Shown piece after piece: positions 28,451-37,158 of a DNA stretch of 64,000 bases. The notes beneath the pieces were generated by a model, which was given only the letters and a program-made list of their open reading frames with translations, made no database searches and was not told the origin of the DNA. The position numbers were made by a program, and so were the translations under genes. Positions within the stretch are counted from its first letter, which is position 1. Each line of letters starts with the position of its first letter. Source of the stretch: Variovorax sp. Root318D1 (GTDB lineage Bacteria > Pseudomonadota > Gammaproteobacteria > Burkholderiales > Burkholderiaceae_C); contig NZ_LMCQ01000021.1 in assembly GCF_001424835.1 (NCBI RefSeq), positions 63,503 through 127,502 on the forward strand. Reading direction: 5' to 3'.

Positions 28451-30115
28451 ATGATCAACGACCTTTGGTACAAGAACGCCGTGGTGTATTGCCTGTCCGT
28501 GGGAACCTTCATGGACTCCAACGGCGATGGCTGTGGCGACTTCGAGGGCCTGACGCGGCGGCTGGAGTACCTTCACGGCCTGGGTGTGACGACGCTCTGG
28601 CTGATGCCGTTCCATCCGTCGCCACGACGTGACGACGGCTACGATGTTTCGGACTATTACAACGTCGATCCCCGATTCGGTACGCTTGGCGACTTCGTCG
28701 AGTTCACGCATTCGGCCGAGCAGCTCGGCATGCGCGTGCTGATGGACCTCGTCGTCAACCACACCTCGGACCAGCACGCCTGGTTTCAGGAAGCGCGCAA
28801 GGACCGGAATTCAAAATACCACGACTGGTATGTCTGGTCCGACAAGAAGCCGCCCCGCTACGCCGACGGCGTGGTTTTTTCGGGCGTGCAGAAATCCACC
28901 TGGACGTTCGACAAGGTCGCACGGCGCTGGTACTTTCACCGCTTCTACGAATTCCAGCCCGACCTGAACACGGCCAACCCCGCCGTGCAGGCGGAGATCC
29001 TCAAGATCATGGGCTTCTGGACGCAGATGGGCGTGTCGGGATTCCGCATGGACGCGGTGCCTTTCGTGATCGGCGCCAAGGGCCCGAAGGTCGTCCATCC
29101 GACGGAAAAGTTCGACATGCTGCGGCAGTTCCGCGAGCTGCTTCAATGGCGCCGCGGCGACGCCATCATCCTGGCCGAGGCCAACGTGCTGCCGAAGACC
29201 AACATGGCCTACTTCGGCGACGAGGGCGAGCGGCTGCACATGATGTTCAACTTCCCGGTCAACCAGAACCTGTTCTATGCCATGGCCGCTGGCGACACGC
29301 GGCCACTTGCCAAGGCGCTGGAGTCGACCAGGGAGCGGCCCGCCACATCGCAATGGGGCATGTTCCTGCGCAACCACGACGAGCTCGACCTCGGGCGGCT
29401 GCGTCCGGCGCAGCGCCAGCGCGTGTTCGATGCCTTCGGCCCCGAGAAAGACATGCAGCTGTACGACCGCGGTATTCGCCGGCGCCTGGCGCCGATGCTC
29501 GGCGGCAACCGGCGGCGGCTCGAGCTTGCCTACAGCCTGATGCTCACGCTGCCAGGCACGCCGGTGATGCGCTATGGCGACGAGATCGGCATGGGCGACG
29601 ACCTCAATCTGCCTGAGCGCACCTGCGCGCGCACGCCGATGCAGTGGTCCACCGAACGCCAGGGCGGGTTCACCACCTCGTCGAAACCGGTGATTCCGGT
29701 GATCTCGGGCGGCGCCTACGGCTTCGAGCACGTGAACGTGGCGGCGCAACGGCGCGACCCCGATTCGCTGCTCAACTGGATGGAACGCGTGATCCGCATG
29801 CGCAAGGAGGTACCGGAAATCGGATGGGGCGACTTCAAGGTGATTCCCCACGTGGAAAAGTCCGTGCTCGTGATCCGCTACGAATGGCGCGGCAATGCGG
29901 TGGCCTTCGTCCACAACTTCCGCGCGGACCCGCTCGAAATCAAGCTCGACGCCAAGTCATTCGGCCGGCACGGCGGGCAGCTGGTCAACCTGCTCTCCAA
30001 TGCGCACAGCCGCGCCAACTCCAAGGGCACGCACTGCATGCTTCTGGAACCCTACGGCTACCGCTGGTTCCGTGTCGGTCCGCTGGACTATCTGCTCAAG
30101 CGCGAAGAGATGTGA
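28451..30115 (+). CDS. TreS-like GH13 enzyme without maltokinase domain
   Basis: 554 residues, very similar in outline to the TreS half of the 14773-18099 protein: NDLWYKNAVVYCLSVGTFMD, LWLMPFHPSPRRDDGYDVSD, VVNHTSDQHAWF, nucleophile GFRMDAVPFVIG, acid ILAEANVLPKTNMAYFGD, and FLRNHDELDLGRL. It has no kinase extension and shorter loops. The WLMPF-PSP and NHDEL signatures support the trehalose synthase/alpha-amylase branch, but isomerase versus hydrolase cannot be decided by eye. Start at ATG 28451, with AGGAGG nine bases upstream; the longer upstream frame is out of the conserved region. Divergent from the alpha-glucosidase gene. Confidence 0.82.
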   Translation: MINDLWYKNAVVYCLSVGTFMDSNGDGCGDFEGLTRRLEYLHGLGVTTLWLMPFHPSPRRDDGYDVSDYYNVDPRFGTLGDFVEFTHSAEQLGMRVLMDLVVNHTSDQHAWFQEARKDRNSKYHDWYVWSDKKPPRYADGVVFSGVQKSTWTFDKVARRWYFHRFYEFQPDLNTANPAVQAEILKIMGFWTQMGVSGFRMDAVPFVIGAKGPKVVHPTEKFDMLRQFRELLQWRRGDAIILAEANVLPKTNMAYFGDEGERLHMMFNFPVNQNLFYAMAAGDTRPLAKALESTRERPATSQWGMFLRNHDELDLGRLRPAQRQRVFDAFGPEKDMQLYDRGIRRRLAPMLGGNRRRLELAYSLMLTLPGTPVMRYGDEIGMGDDLNLPERTCARTPMQWSTERQGGFTTSSKPVIPVISGGAYGFEHVNVAAQRRDPDSLLNWMERVIRMRKEVPEIGWGDFKVIPHVEKSVLVIRYEWRGNAVAFVHNFRADPLEIKLDAKSFGRHGGQLVNLLSNAHSRANSKGTHCMLLEPYGYRWFRVGPLDYLLKREEM

Positions 30116-30229
30116 CGACGCTGGCCGGCAGCCCACGAACCATGGGGGATTGCGCGAGGTACCCCTCCCCTCTCTTCTGACACACTAGCGCGCAAAAGCG
30201 GGCCGCATCGCGATGCTTTTTCCACGCCA

Positions 30230-33200
30230 ATGAACTCATCAGGTCTCAGGAATATCCACATCAGCTTGAACACGCGCCTCAGTCTCGGTGTGGCCGCGGT
30301 GGTGCTGGCGGCCACGCTGGCCATTGCAACCGTTGCGTTGCAGTTGGTGAAGACGAGCATGAAGGCCTCGATCGAAAGCGAAGCGTTCGCGCGGCTGACG
30401 GCCATTGCAAATACAGTAGACCAAAAGTTCATCAGCCGGCGCACCCTGCTCGAGACCTTTGCAGACGGCGTGGACACGAACGGCTCCCTGGACGCAGCAA
30501 CATTGCAGGCCTTCATCGAAAGGCACCCGTCGCTGCGGAAGGCCTTCAGCAATGTCGCGTTCTTTACGGCCGAGGGCGACCTGGTCGCGAGCCTCAGCGG
30601 TGCGCAGCAGCCCGGCCGGGTGAACATCAAGGACCGCCCCTACTTCAAGCAAACGCTCGCATCCAGGACCGGCGTCCTCTCCGAACCTTATCTGAACCGG
30701 CTCAACGGCCTGGCACAGGTTGCCCTCACCGAGCCCGTTCTGGGCCTTGACGGCCAAGTGAAGTACGTGATTTCAGGCGCCATCAACCTGAAGGAACGCA
30801 ACATATTGGGCGAGCTCGCGGACATCAGCTTCGGCCAGACCGGCTACCTGTTCATCACCAGCACGGAAGGTAGCGTGATCGACCATCCGTCGACGGAGCG
30901 CATCATCAACCAGACGGGCCTGAAGGGCGTGGGCAACCCCGAGATCGATCGTCCGATGGAAGGCTACGAAGGCGCGGCCGAGGGCGTCAACCATGCCGGC
31001 GTGCACGCCCTGTATGCCTTCAAGCGGCTGCGCGAGACCAACTGGGTCATGGGCTCCATGTATCCCAGCAGGGAAGCGTTCGCCCGGATCGACGCGATCG
31101 AGCGTTCAGCCTGGATCGGCGCGGTGGTGCTCGCGATGCTTGCCGGCGCCCTGGCGCTGGGCCTGGTGCGCCGCCAGCTCAGGCCCCTCACGCATCTGCA
31201 CCGGCACATGCTCGACGTGGACAACCCGGCGCTCGAAACGGCCGTGCCGCGCACCTATGCGCGCGACGAGATCGGCGACATTGCGCGTACCTTCGACACG
31301 CTGATGTGGCAGCGCAAGTCGAGCGAGAAATTCCTGCGCGACATCACCGACAACCTCCCCGCGATGGTGTCGCACGTCGATGCGCAAGGCCGCTACACCT
31401 TCGTGAATGCGCCCCTCTGCAGAAAGCTCGATCGCGGCGCGGCCCAGCTGATCGGGCGGGAGGCGCGGAGCTTTGGCGAAGACGACGAAGCCATGAAGAC
31501 CGCCGTCGAGCGCGTGATGGCCGGCGAGGCGGTGAGTTTCGAAAGACGGGGCGAGGCGAGCCGGGGCGAGGAAGACCGCTACTTCCAGACCGAACTCATC
31601 CCCGACCGCAACAAGGCCGGACAGGTTCGCGGCTACTACGCCATGACCTCGGACGTGACGGAGCGCAAGCGCATCGAATTCAGCCTGGCGCACAGCGAAG
31701 CGCAGGTCCGCATCATTGCGGACAACATACCTGCGCTGGTGTCGCACGTCGATGCGTCGCTGCGCTACACCTTCGTGAATGCCCAGGTCATGGCGCTGCA
31801 CAGGGAACGTGCGATGGTCGGCCGGTCGATGCCCGAGGTTCGGGGCGCCGCCGATTTCGCTGTCGTGGCGCCCGCCTACGAGCGCGCGCTGGCCGGCGAA
31901 ACGGTGGTCATCGAGAAAGCCGGCGATGCGGCGCTGGGCATCGGCGAGCGGACCTTCAAGGCCCACTACATTCCCGACCAGGACGCGAACGGCGTGGTGC
32001 AGGGCGTGTTCGCCATGACCTTCGACATCACCGACGAGGTGAACATACGCAAGGCCCTGACCGCCCAGGAAAAACGGCTGCGCGACGTGACCGACAGTAT
32101 TCCGGCGCTGGTGGGCTACTTCGACAGCAACGAGAACTGCCTGTTTGCCAACAGCCGCGCGCGGCGCATGGCCGGCCTTGGCGACGGTCCGCTCGATGGC
32201 GTGACGATGCGCTCGGCCGTGGGCAAGGCGGTGTACCGGCAGCAGCGGCCCTACCTTCCGCTGGTGCGCGAGGGCAAGTCGGTGCGCTTTCCGGTCCAGG
32301 CCCCGCTCTATGGAAAGACCGGCTATTTCCAGGTCAACCTGATTCCCGACATGGACCCGGACGGCAAGTTCATCGGCTTCTACCTCATGTCTTTCAACAT
32401 CACCGCCTTGAAGCAGGCGGAGCTGCGGCAGGCCGAAAGCGAAATGCGCCTGCGCACCATCACCGACAACCTGCCGGCCCTCATCACCTACATCGACCGC
32501 GACGAGAAAATCACCTTTGCCAATGCCACCTACCGCGAGTGGATGGGCGTGGATCCCGCCCGGTTGCTGGGCCGCCATGTGAGCGAGGTGGCGGGCGAAG
32601 AACTGTATCTTTCACGCAAGGCCATGATCGAGCGTGCGCTGGCCGGCGAGCGTGTCGAGTTCGAGGCCAAGACCCGGACGAAGGACTTCGACCGCACGAC
32701 CCGCGTGAGCTACGTGCCCGACATCGGTCCCGACGGCATCACGCGCGGAATCTTCTCTCTCAGCCTGGACATCAGCGCCCTGAAGGCGGTGGAGCGCCAG
32801 TTGATCGACCTGGCCCGCCTCGATCCGCTCACGGGCTTGTCGAACCGGCTCGCCTTCAACGAGTACCTGCCCAGCGCCCTCGCCCGCGCCCAGCGCTCGG
32901 GCAACGCACTGGCGGTGCTGTTTCTGGACATCGACCACTTCAAGACCATCAACGACACCTTCGGCCATGCGACCGGCGACGGTGTGCTGGTGGAATATGC
33001 AAAGCGCCTGCTGGCCAGCGTGCGAAGCACCGACACGGTGGCGCGCCTTGCCGGCGACGAGTTCGTGGTGGTGCTGGAAAACGTGCACACGCGCGAAGCT
33101 GCCGTGGCCGTGGCACGAAAGATCGTCAACCTGATCGCCACCTCGGCCTTCGAGCTCGACGGCCAGAGCCTCAGGGTCACCACCAGCATCGGCATTGCGT

Positions 33201-33319
33201 TCCACCAGCCCGGCGACGCCGCCGTCGCCGTCACCGATGCCGACCTGCTGGCGCGTGCCGACGCGGCGCTTTACCGCGCCAAGTCGGCGGGCCGCAACAC
33301 CTTCGGATTTTCCGATTGA
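30230..33319 (+). CDS. Membrane-bound diguanylate cyclase with Cache and four PAS domains
   Basis: 1029 residues. A helix at about 15-37 and a second at about 287-308 enclose a roughly 250-residue periplasmic Cache-type sensor (GVLSEPYLNRLNGLAQVALT, FGQTGYLFIT). A HAMP-like linker is followed by four PAS domains at roughly 366-485, 486-605, 612-735 and 740-860; repeats such as ITDNLPAMVSHVDAQGRYTFVN and IADNIPALVSHVDASLRYTF are close paralogues. The GGDEF domain (860-1029) has DPLTGLSNR and the signature as AGDEF, a variant still seen in active cyclases, plus an RxxD inhibitory site (RSTD) five residues before it. It makes c-di-GMP from GTP in response to a periplasmic ligand and cytoplasmic PAS cues. 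A c-di-GMP-binding ATPase gene follows. Confidence 0.9.
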   Translation: MNSSGLRNIHISLNTRLSLGVAAVVLAATLAIATVALQLVKTSMKASIESEAFARLTAIANTVDQKFISRRTLLETFADGVDTNGSLDAATLQAFIERHPSLRKAFSNVAFFTAEGDLVASLSGAQQPGRVNIKDRPYFKQTLASRTGVLSEPYLNRLNGLAQVALTEPVLGLDGQVKYVISGAINLKERNILGELADISFGQTGYLFITSTEGSVIDHPSTERIINQTGLKGVGNPEIDRPMEGYEGAAEGVNHAGVHALYAFKRLRETNWVMGSMYPSREAFARIDAIERSAWIGAVVLAMLAGALALGLVRRQLRPLTHLHRHMLDVDNPALETAVPRTYARDEIGDIARTFDTLMWQRKSSEKFLRDITDNLPAMVSHVDAQGRYTFVNAPLCRKLDRGAAQLIGREARSFGEDDEAMKTAVERVMAGEAVSFERRGEASRGEEDRYFQTELIPDRNKAGQVRGYYAMTSDVTERKRIEFSLAHSEAQVRIIADNIPALVSHVDASLRYTFVNAQVMALHRERAMVGRSMPEVRGAADFAVVAPAYERALAGETVVIEKAGDAALGIGERTFKAHYIPDQDANGVVQGVFAMTFDITDEVNIRKALTAQEKRLRDVTDSIPALVGYFDSNENCLFANSRARRMAGLGDGPLDGVTMRSAVGKAVYRQQRPYLPLVREGKSVRFPVQAPLYGKTGYFQVNLIPDMDPDGKFIGFYLMSFNITALKQAELRQAESEMRLRTITDNLPALITYIDRDEKITFANATYREWMGVDPARLLGRHVSEVAGEELYLSRKAMIERALAGERVEFEAKTRTKDFDRTTRVSYVPDIGPDGITRGIFSLSLDISALKAVERQLIDLARLDPLTGLSNRLAFNEYLPSALARAQRSGNALAVLFLDIDHFKTINDTFGHATGDGVLVEYAKRLLASVRSTDTVARLAGDEFVVVLENVHTREAAVAVARKIVNLIATSAFELDGQSLRVTTSIGIAFHQPGDAAVAVTDADLLARADAALYRAKSAGRNTFGFSD

Positions 33320-33451
33320 CGCGCCTCGGCCGCGCCGACTTCGTTCTGAATACTTTCGTAGTGCTGCGTTGCGCCCGCACTGCGCGGCCGGCGCGCCTTT
33401 GCTGACAAGGCCCGCCGGCCCCCTCAGAATCGCCCCACAGGAGATCCATTC

Positions 33452-35350
33452 ATGTCCCCCACCGAAGTCGTCACGCCCGAGCAATTGCTGCATGCGCTGG
33501 AGGTTCAAAGCCGTATGCCGATACTGCGCATCGGCCAGGCGCTGATGGCGCTCGGCGTGCTCACCGAAGAGCAGTTGCGCGCGGGCCTGGAGCAGCAGAA
33601 GCTCGACCGCAGCGTGCCGCTCGGCGAAACGCTGGTGCGCATGGGCGTGGTCACCCGGGCGCAGTTGCAGTCCGCGCTGGTGCGCAAGATGGGCTATCCG
33701 CTCGTGAACCTGCATGTGTTTCCCGTGGCCGTGAACGCCTTGCGCACCCTCAGCCACGGCGCGGCGCGGCGCCTGCAGGTCATGCCGCTCATGATCCACG
33801 AGGGGCGCCTCATCGTTGCGCTCGACGACCCTGCGAGCCGGCTGGCCGCGATCGACGAGGTGGAGTTCATCACGCAGATGAAGGTAGTGCCGGTCATCGG
33901 GGAGTGCCTGGTGCTGGACACCGTGCTCTACAAGGCTTACGGAAAACTCGGGCAGGACACGCCCGACCCCACCATCGTCCACGATCCCTCGCGGCCGCTC
34001 GACTTCGACGCGGGGGGCACCAGCGACCTGCTGGTCACCCTGGAGAAAGAAGAGCGGCAAGAGCGCGCGCCCGCGGTCGAAGAGGCGCCCATCGAACAGT
34101 CGGACAACTCGCTGGTGCGGATGATCAACAGCATGATCATCGATGCGCACCGCGAAGGCGCGTCGGACATCCACATCGAAAGCTATCCGGGCCAGGAGAA
34201 GACCCGCATCCGGTTTCGTAAGGACGGGCGGCTGCGCACCCACCTGGAGCTGCCGGCCACCTATCGCAACGTGGTGGTGGCGCGCATCAAGATCATGTGC
34301 GACCTGGACATCAGCGAACGGCGCAAGCCGCAGGACGGCAAGATCAACTTCGCCAAGTATTCGCCGCAGCACCGCATCGAGCTGCGCGTGGCCACCATCC
34401 CCACCGCCAACGGCCTCGAAGACGTGGTGATGCGTATCCTGGCCTCGGCGCAGCCCCTTGCGCTGAAGCAGCTCGGGCTCTCCGAGCGAAACCTGGCGCT
34501 GTTGACGCAGGCGATCGAACGCCCCTATGGCATGGTGCTTTGCGTGGGCCCCACGGGTTCGGGCAAGACCACCACCCTGCACTCGGCGCTCATGCACATC
34601 AACACGCCCGAGCGAAAAATCTGGACCGCCGAAGACCCGATCGAAATCACCCAGCCGGGCCTGCGCCAGGTGCAGGTCAATCCGCGCATCGACTGGACCT
34701 TTGCCAAGGCGCTGCGGGCCTTCGTGCGCGCCGATCCCGACGTGATCATGGTCGGCGAAATCCGCGACGAGGAAACCGCCAAGACCGCCATCGAGGCTTC
34801 GCTTACCGGCCACCTCGTGCTGTCGACGCTGCACACCAACAGCGCGCCCGAAACCGTGACGCGGCTGCTGGACATGGGCATGGACCCGTTCAACTTCGCC
34901 GATTCACTCTTGGCGGTGCTGGCGCAACGGCTGGTGCGTCGGCTCTGCGAGCGTTGCGTCCAAAGCCGGCCCATGCGTGCTGAAGAAGTCGAGGAACTGC
35001 TGTCCGACTACATGCATTCATTCGCCGCGCACGACGCCATGCAGGCCGAGCGCGAGGCGGTGCACAAGCACTGGCTCGGCCAGTATGGCCGCGACGGGCA
35101 GCTGCAAGTCTTCACGAGCACCGGATGCCCGCACTGCGACAGCACCGGTTTCAACGGGCGCGTGGGCATTCACGAACTGATGGTGATCTCCAGGACGTTG
35201 CGCCGCTTGGTCCAGAACGGCGCCCGCGCCGAGGAACTGCAGGATGCCGCCATGCAGGAGGGCATGCGCACCCTGCGCCAGGACGGCATCGACAAGGTTC
35301 TTGCGGGCAAGACCACCATCGAAGAGGTCCGCGCAACCAGCAACGTGTGA
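33452..35350 (+). CDS. GspE/PilB-family secretion or pilus ATPase with MshEN c-di-GMP-binding repeats
   Basis: 632 residues. The N-terminus has two tandem 24-residue MshEN-type motifs: residues 26-49 (RIGQALMALG...L...LEQQ) fit the RLGxxL(x10)LxxxLxxQ pattern, and residues 56-79 fit except Pro for Arg and Lys for Gln. The ATPase core has Walker A GPTGSGKTTTLHSA near 366, an Asp box, Walker B (DPDVIMVGEIRDEET) and a His box (GHLVLSTLHTNSAPET). A zinc-binding tetracysteine region (CERC ... CPHC) is present. Such ATPases power assembly of type IV pili or type II secretion pseudopili; no other pilus gene is in the window, so this one is an orphan. CAGGAG lies 9 bp upstream of ATG. Its neighbours are a cyclase and a phosphodiesterase. 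Confidence 0.9.
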   Translation: MSPTEVVTPEQLLHALEVQSRMPILRIGQALMALGVLTEEQLRAGLEQQKLDRSVPLGETLVRMGVVTRAQLQSALVRKMGYPLVNLHVFPVAVNALRTLSHGAARRLQVMPLMIHEGRLIVALDDPASRLAAIDEVEFITQMKVVPVIGECLVLDTVLYKAYGKLGQDTPDPTIVHDPSRPLDFDAGGTSDLLVTLEKEERQERAPAVEEAPIEQSDNSLVRMINSMIIDAHREGASDIHIESYPGQEKTRIRFRKDGRLRTHLELPATYRNVVVARIKIMCDLDISERRKPQDGKINFAKYSPQHRIELRVATIPTANGLEDVVMRILASAQPLALKQLGLSERNLALLTQAIERPYGMVLCVGPTGSGKTTTLHSALMHINTPERKIWTAEDPIEITQPGLRQVQVNPRIDWTFAKALRAFVRADPDVIMVGEIRDEETAKTAIEASLTGHLVLSTLHTNSAPETVTRLLDMGMDPFNFADSLLAVLAQRLVRRLCERCVQSRPMRAEEVEELLSDYMHSFAAHDAMQAEREAVHKHWLGQYGRDGQLQVFTSTGCPHCDSTGFNGRVGIHELMVISRTLRRLVQNGARAEELQDAAMQEGMRTLRQDGIDKVLAGKTTIEEVRATSNV

Positions 35351-35383
35351 GTCAGCGCCGGATGGCGCAAGGCGTGCCGCCGC

Positions 35384-36130
35384 TCAGGCGGCGTCCCACG
35401 CCACCGGCGGCAGCGTGGCGATGGCGGGGCGGGCGAACAGGAATCCCTGGAACAATTCCACGCCCAGCGACCGGAGCGCGTGCACTTCGTCCGAAGACTC
35501 GACGCCTTCCGCAACGGCACGGATGCCCAGCTCCAGGCACGTGCCGACAAAACCCCGCACGATGCTGAGCCGGACCGGGTCGTTGTGAATGTTGCGCACC
35601 AGGCCCATGTCGATCTTCACCACGTCGGGCTGGAACTCCGCAAGCAGTTCGAAGCCCGCATAGGCGGCGCCGAAGTCGTCGATGGCCGAGGTGAAGCCGT
35701 AGCCCTTGTAGGTGCGAAAGGCGGCCGCCAATGCCGGCAGGTCGGCCACGCGTTCGCCTTCGGTGATCTCGAACATCAGGCGGTGGACCGGAAAGTTGCA
35801 GCGCTGGGCGGCTTCCATGGCGGTATGAAAGCACTCGGTCTGCCCGGCCACGTCGTTGGGCATGATGTTGAGGCTGAGCTTCGATTGCATGCCCAGTTCG
35901 GATGCGGTTTCAATGGCTTTCACGCGGCAAGCTTCATGAAACGCGAACCGGTTCTGCGGGTTCACGCGCGAGAAGACTTCCAGGGCGCCCTCTCCCGCGG
36001 CGCCCCGCACCAGCGCTTCGTGCGCAAAGACTTCCCGCCGCTCGAAGTCCACGATGGGCTGGAAAGCCATGACGAACCCGGCGTCGAAACCCCGGGAAAA
36101 GCTGGCATCGGCCGTTGCTCCGGTAATCAC
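35384..36130 (-). CDS. Stand-alone EAL-domain c-di-GMP phosphodiesterase
   Basis: A 248-residue protein that is just an EAL domain. The signature is EALVRG (residues 38-43). The catalytic set looks complete: Asn in LSLNIMP, Glu in FEITEG, the paired Asp in SAIDDFGAAYAG, Lys in DVVKIDMG, Glu in AEGVES, and Gln in FQGFLFARP. It should hydrolyse c-di-GMP to pGpG. It has no sensor domain or membrane segment, so it is probably cytosolic and controlled by expression or partners. The start is GTG 36128-36130 with GAGGA nine bases upstream. It is convergent with the MshEN ATPase gene (33 bp between stops). Confidence 0.9.
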   Translation of the reverse strand: MITGATADASFSRGFDAGFVMAFQPIVDFERREVFAHEALVRGAAGEGALEVFSRVNPQNRFAFHEACRVKAIETASELGMQSKLSLNIMPNDVAGQTECFHTAMEAAQRCNFPVHRLMFEITEGERVADLPALAAAFRTYKGYGFTSAIDDFGAAYAGFELLAEFQPDVVKIDMGLVRNIHNDPVRLSIVRGFVGTCLELGIRAVAEGVESSDEVHALRSLGVELFQGFLFARPAIATLPPVAWDAA

Positions 36131-36255
36131 TGGAATGGATCCTCAGGAATAGGCCAAGTAATTGAATAGTGCACAGTCTTCAAATGTAACCTGTCTGTCA
36201 CCGATCCGGCTAACCGTGGTTTTTCCGCCGCAGTTCCGACTTTTCGTGCTCAAGC

Positions 36256-37038
36256 TCAGCCCGCGGGCAGCGCCAGTTCGACCCACGCTGGCGCGTGATC
36301 GCTTGCCCCGGGCCGGCCGCGCACCTCGCGGTCCACGTTCGCGTCGACCAGCAGGGGCGCGAGTTCGTCGTTCAGCAGCAGATGGTCGATGCGCAGCCCC
36401 GCGTTGCGGGGCCATCGGTTTCGCCAGTAATCCCAATAGGTGTAGACCGCCTCGCCCGGATGCCGAGCACGGATGGCGTCGGTCCACCCCTGCTCGAGCA
36501 GCCGCGCGAAGGCGGCGCGGCTTTCGGGCTGCAGCAGCGCATCGTCCCGCCATGAGGCCGGGTTGTAGATGTCGGCGTCGGTGGGCACCACGTTGAAGTC
36601 GCCGGCCAGCACCACCGGCAGGCCGCAGTGGAAGAGGCGCCTTGCATGGGCGTTGAGCCGCTCGAACCATTCGAGCTTGTAGTCGAACTTGGGACCGGGC
36701 TGCGGGTTGCCATTGGGCAGGTAGAGGCATCCGACGATCACGCCGTTCACCACGGCTTCGATGTAGCGGCTCTGGCTGTCTTCGAAATTGCCGTCGAGGC
36801 CGCGGCCCGTTTCGATCGGTTCACGTCCGCGCGCCAGGATGGCCACGCCGTTCCACGAGCGCTGCCCGTGGAACACCACGCCGTAGCCCGCCTCGCGGAT
36901 CGCGGCCGCGGGAAAGCCCATGTCGGGCGCCTTGAGTTCCTGCAGGCACGCGACGTCGGGGCAGGACTCGGCCAGCCACTCCAGGAGGCGCGGCAACCGG
37001 CCGTTGACGCCGTTGACGTTGAAGGTCGCGATCTTCAT
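36256..37038 (-). CDS. xth: Exodeoxyribonuclease III-type AP endonuclease
   Basis: A 260-residue member of the exonuclease III/ExoA group. Motifs: MKIATFNVNGVNGRLPRLLE at the N-terminus, metal-ligand Glu in CLQELKAPD, VGCLYLPNGNP, catalytic AGDFNVVPTDADIYNP, YTYWDYWRNRWPRNAGLRID and SDHAPAWVEL. It cleaves DNA at abasic sites and degrades 3' ends in base-excision repair. Length is normal and all catalytic residues are present. It stands alone, 120 bp downstream of the arsenic operon on the same strand and separated from it by a strong inverted repeat. Confidence 0.93.
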   Translation of the reverse strand: MKIATFNVNGVNGRLPRLLEWLAESCPDVACLQELKAPDMGFPAAAIREAGYGVVFHGQRSWNGVAILARGREPIETGRGLDGNFEDSQSRYIEAVVNGVIVGCLYLPNGNPQPGPKFDYKLEWFERLNAHARRLFHCGLPVVLAGDFNVVPTDADIYNPASWRDDALLQPESRAAFARLLEQGWTDAIRARHPGEAVYTYWDYWRNRWPRNAGLRIDHLLLNDELAPLLVDANVDREVRGRPGASDHAPAWVELALPAG

Positions 37039-37072
37039 GAACCCTGCACCGAAGAAGTACCGGATTCCGGAT

Positions 37073-37099
37073 CATGGCCCTGAAGGCGCCCGGGCCATG
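37073..37099. repeat. 8-bp perfect inverted repeat between arsenic operon and xth
   Basis: CATGGCCC (37073-37080) and GGGCCATG (37092-37099) are exact inverse complements around an 11-base loop. The site lies between the stop of acr3 and the start of xth, both on the minus strand. No U tract follows on either strand, so it may be a protein-binding site or a factor-dependent 3' end rather than an intrinsic terminator. Confidence 0.4.
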
Positions 37100-37158
37100 T
37101 CGGAGAACACGCCCTGCGGGGAGCCCGGCGCCCCCCGGCCGATCGCCTGCCCCCGTCG

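Noticed and set aside
30205..30221. GCATCGCGATGC followed by five T before the diguanylate cyclase gene as a terminator
   Set aside because: A hairpin would have only four base pairs; too weak to claim.
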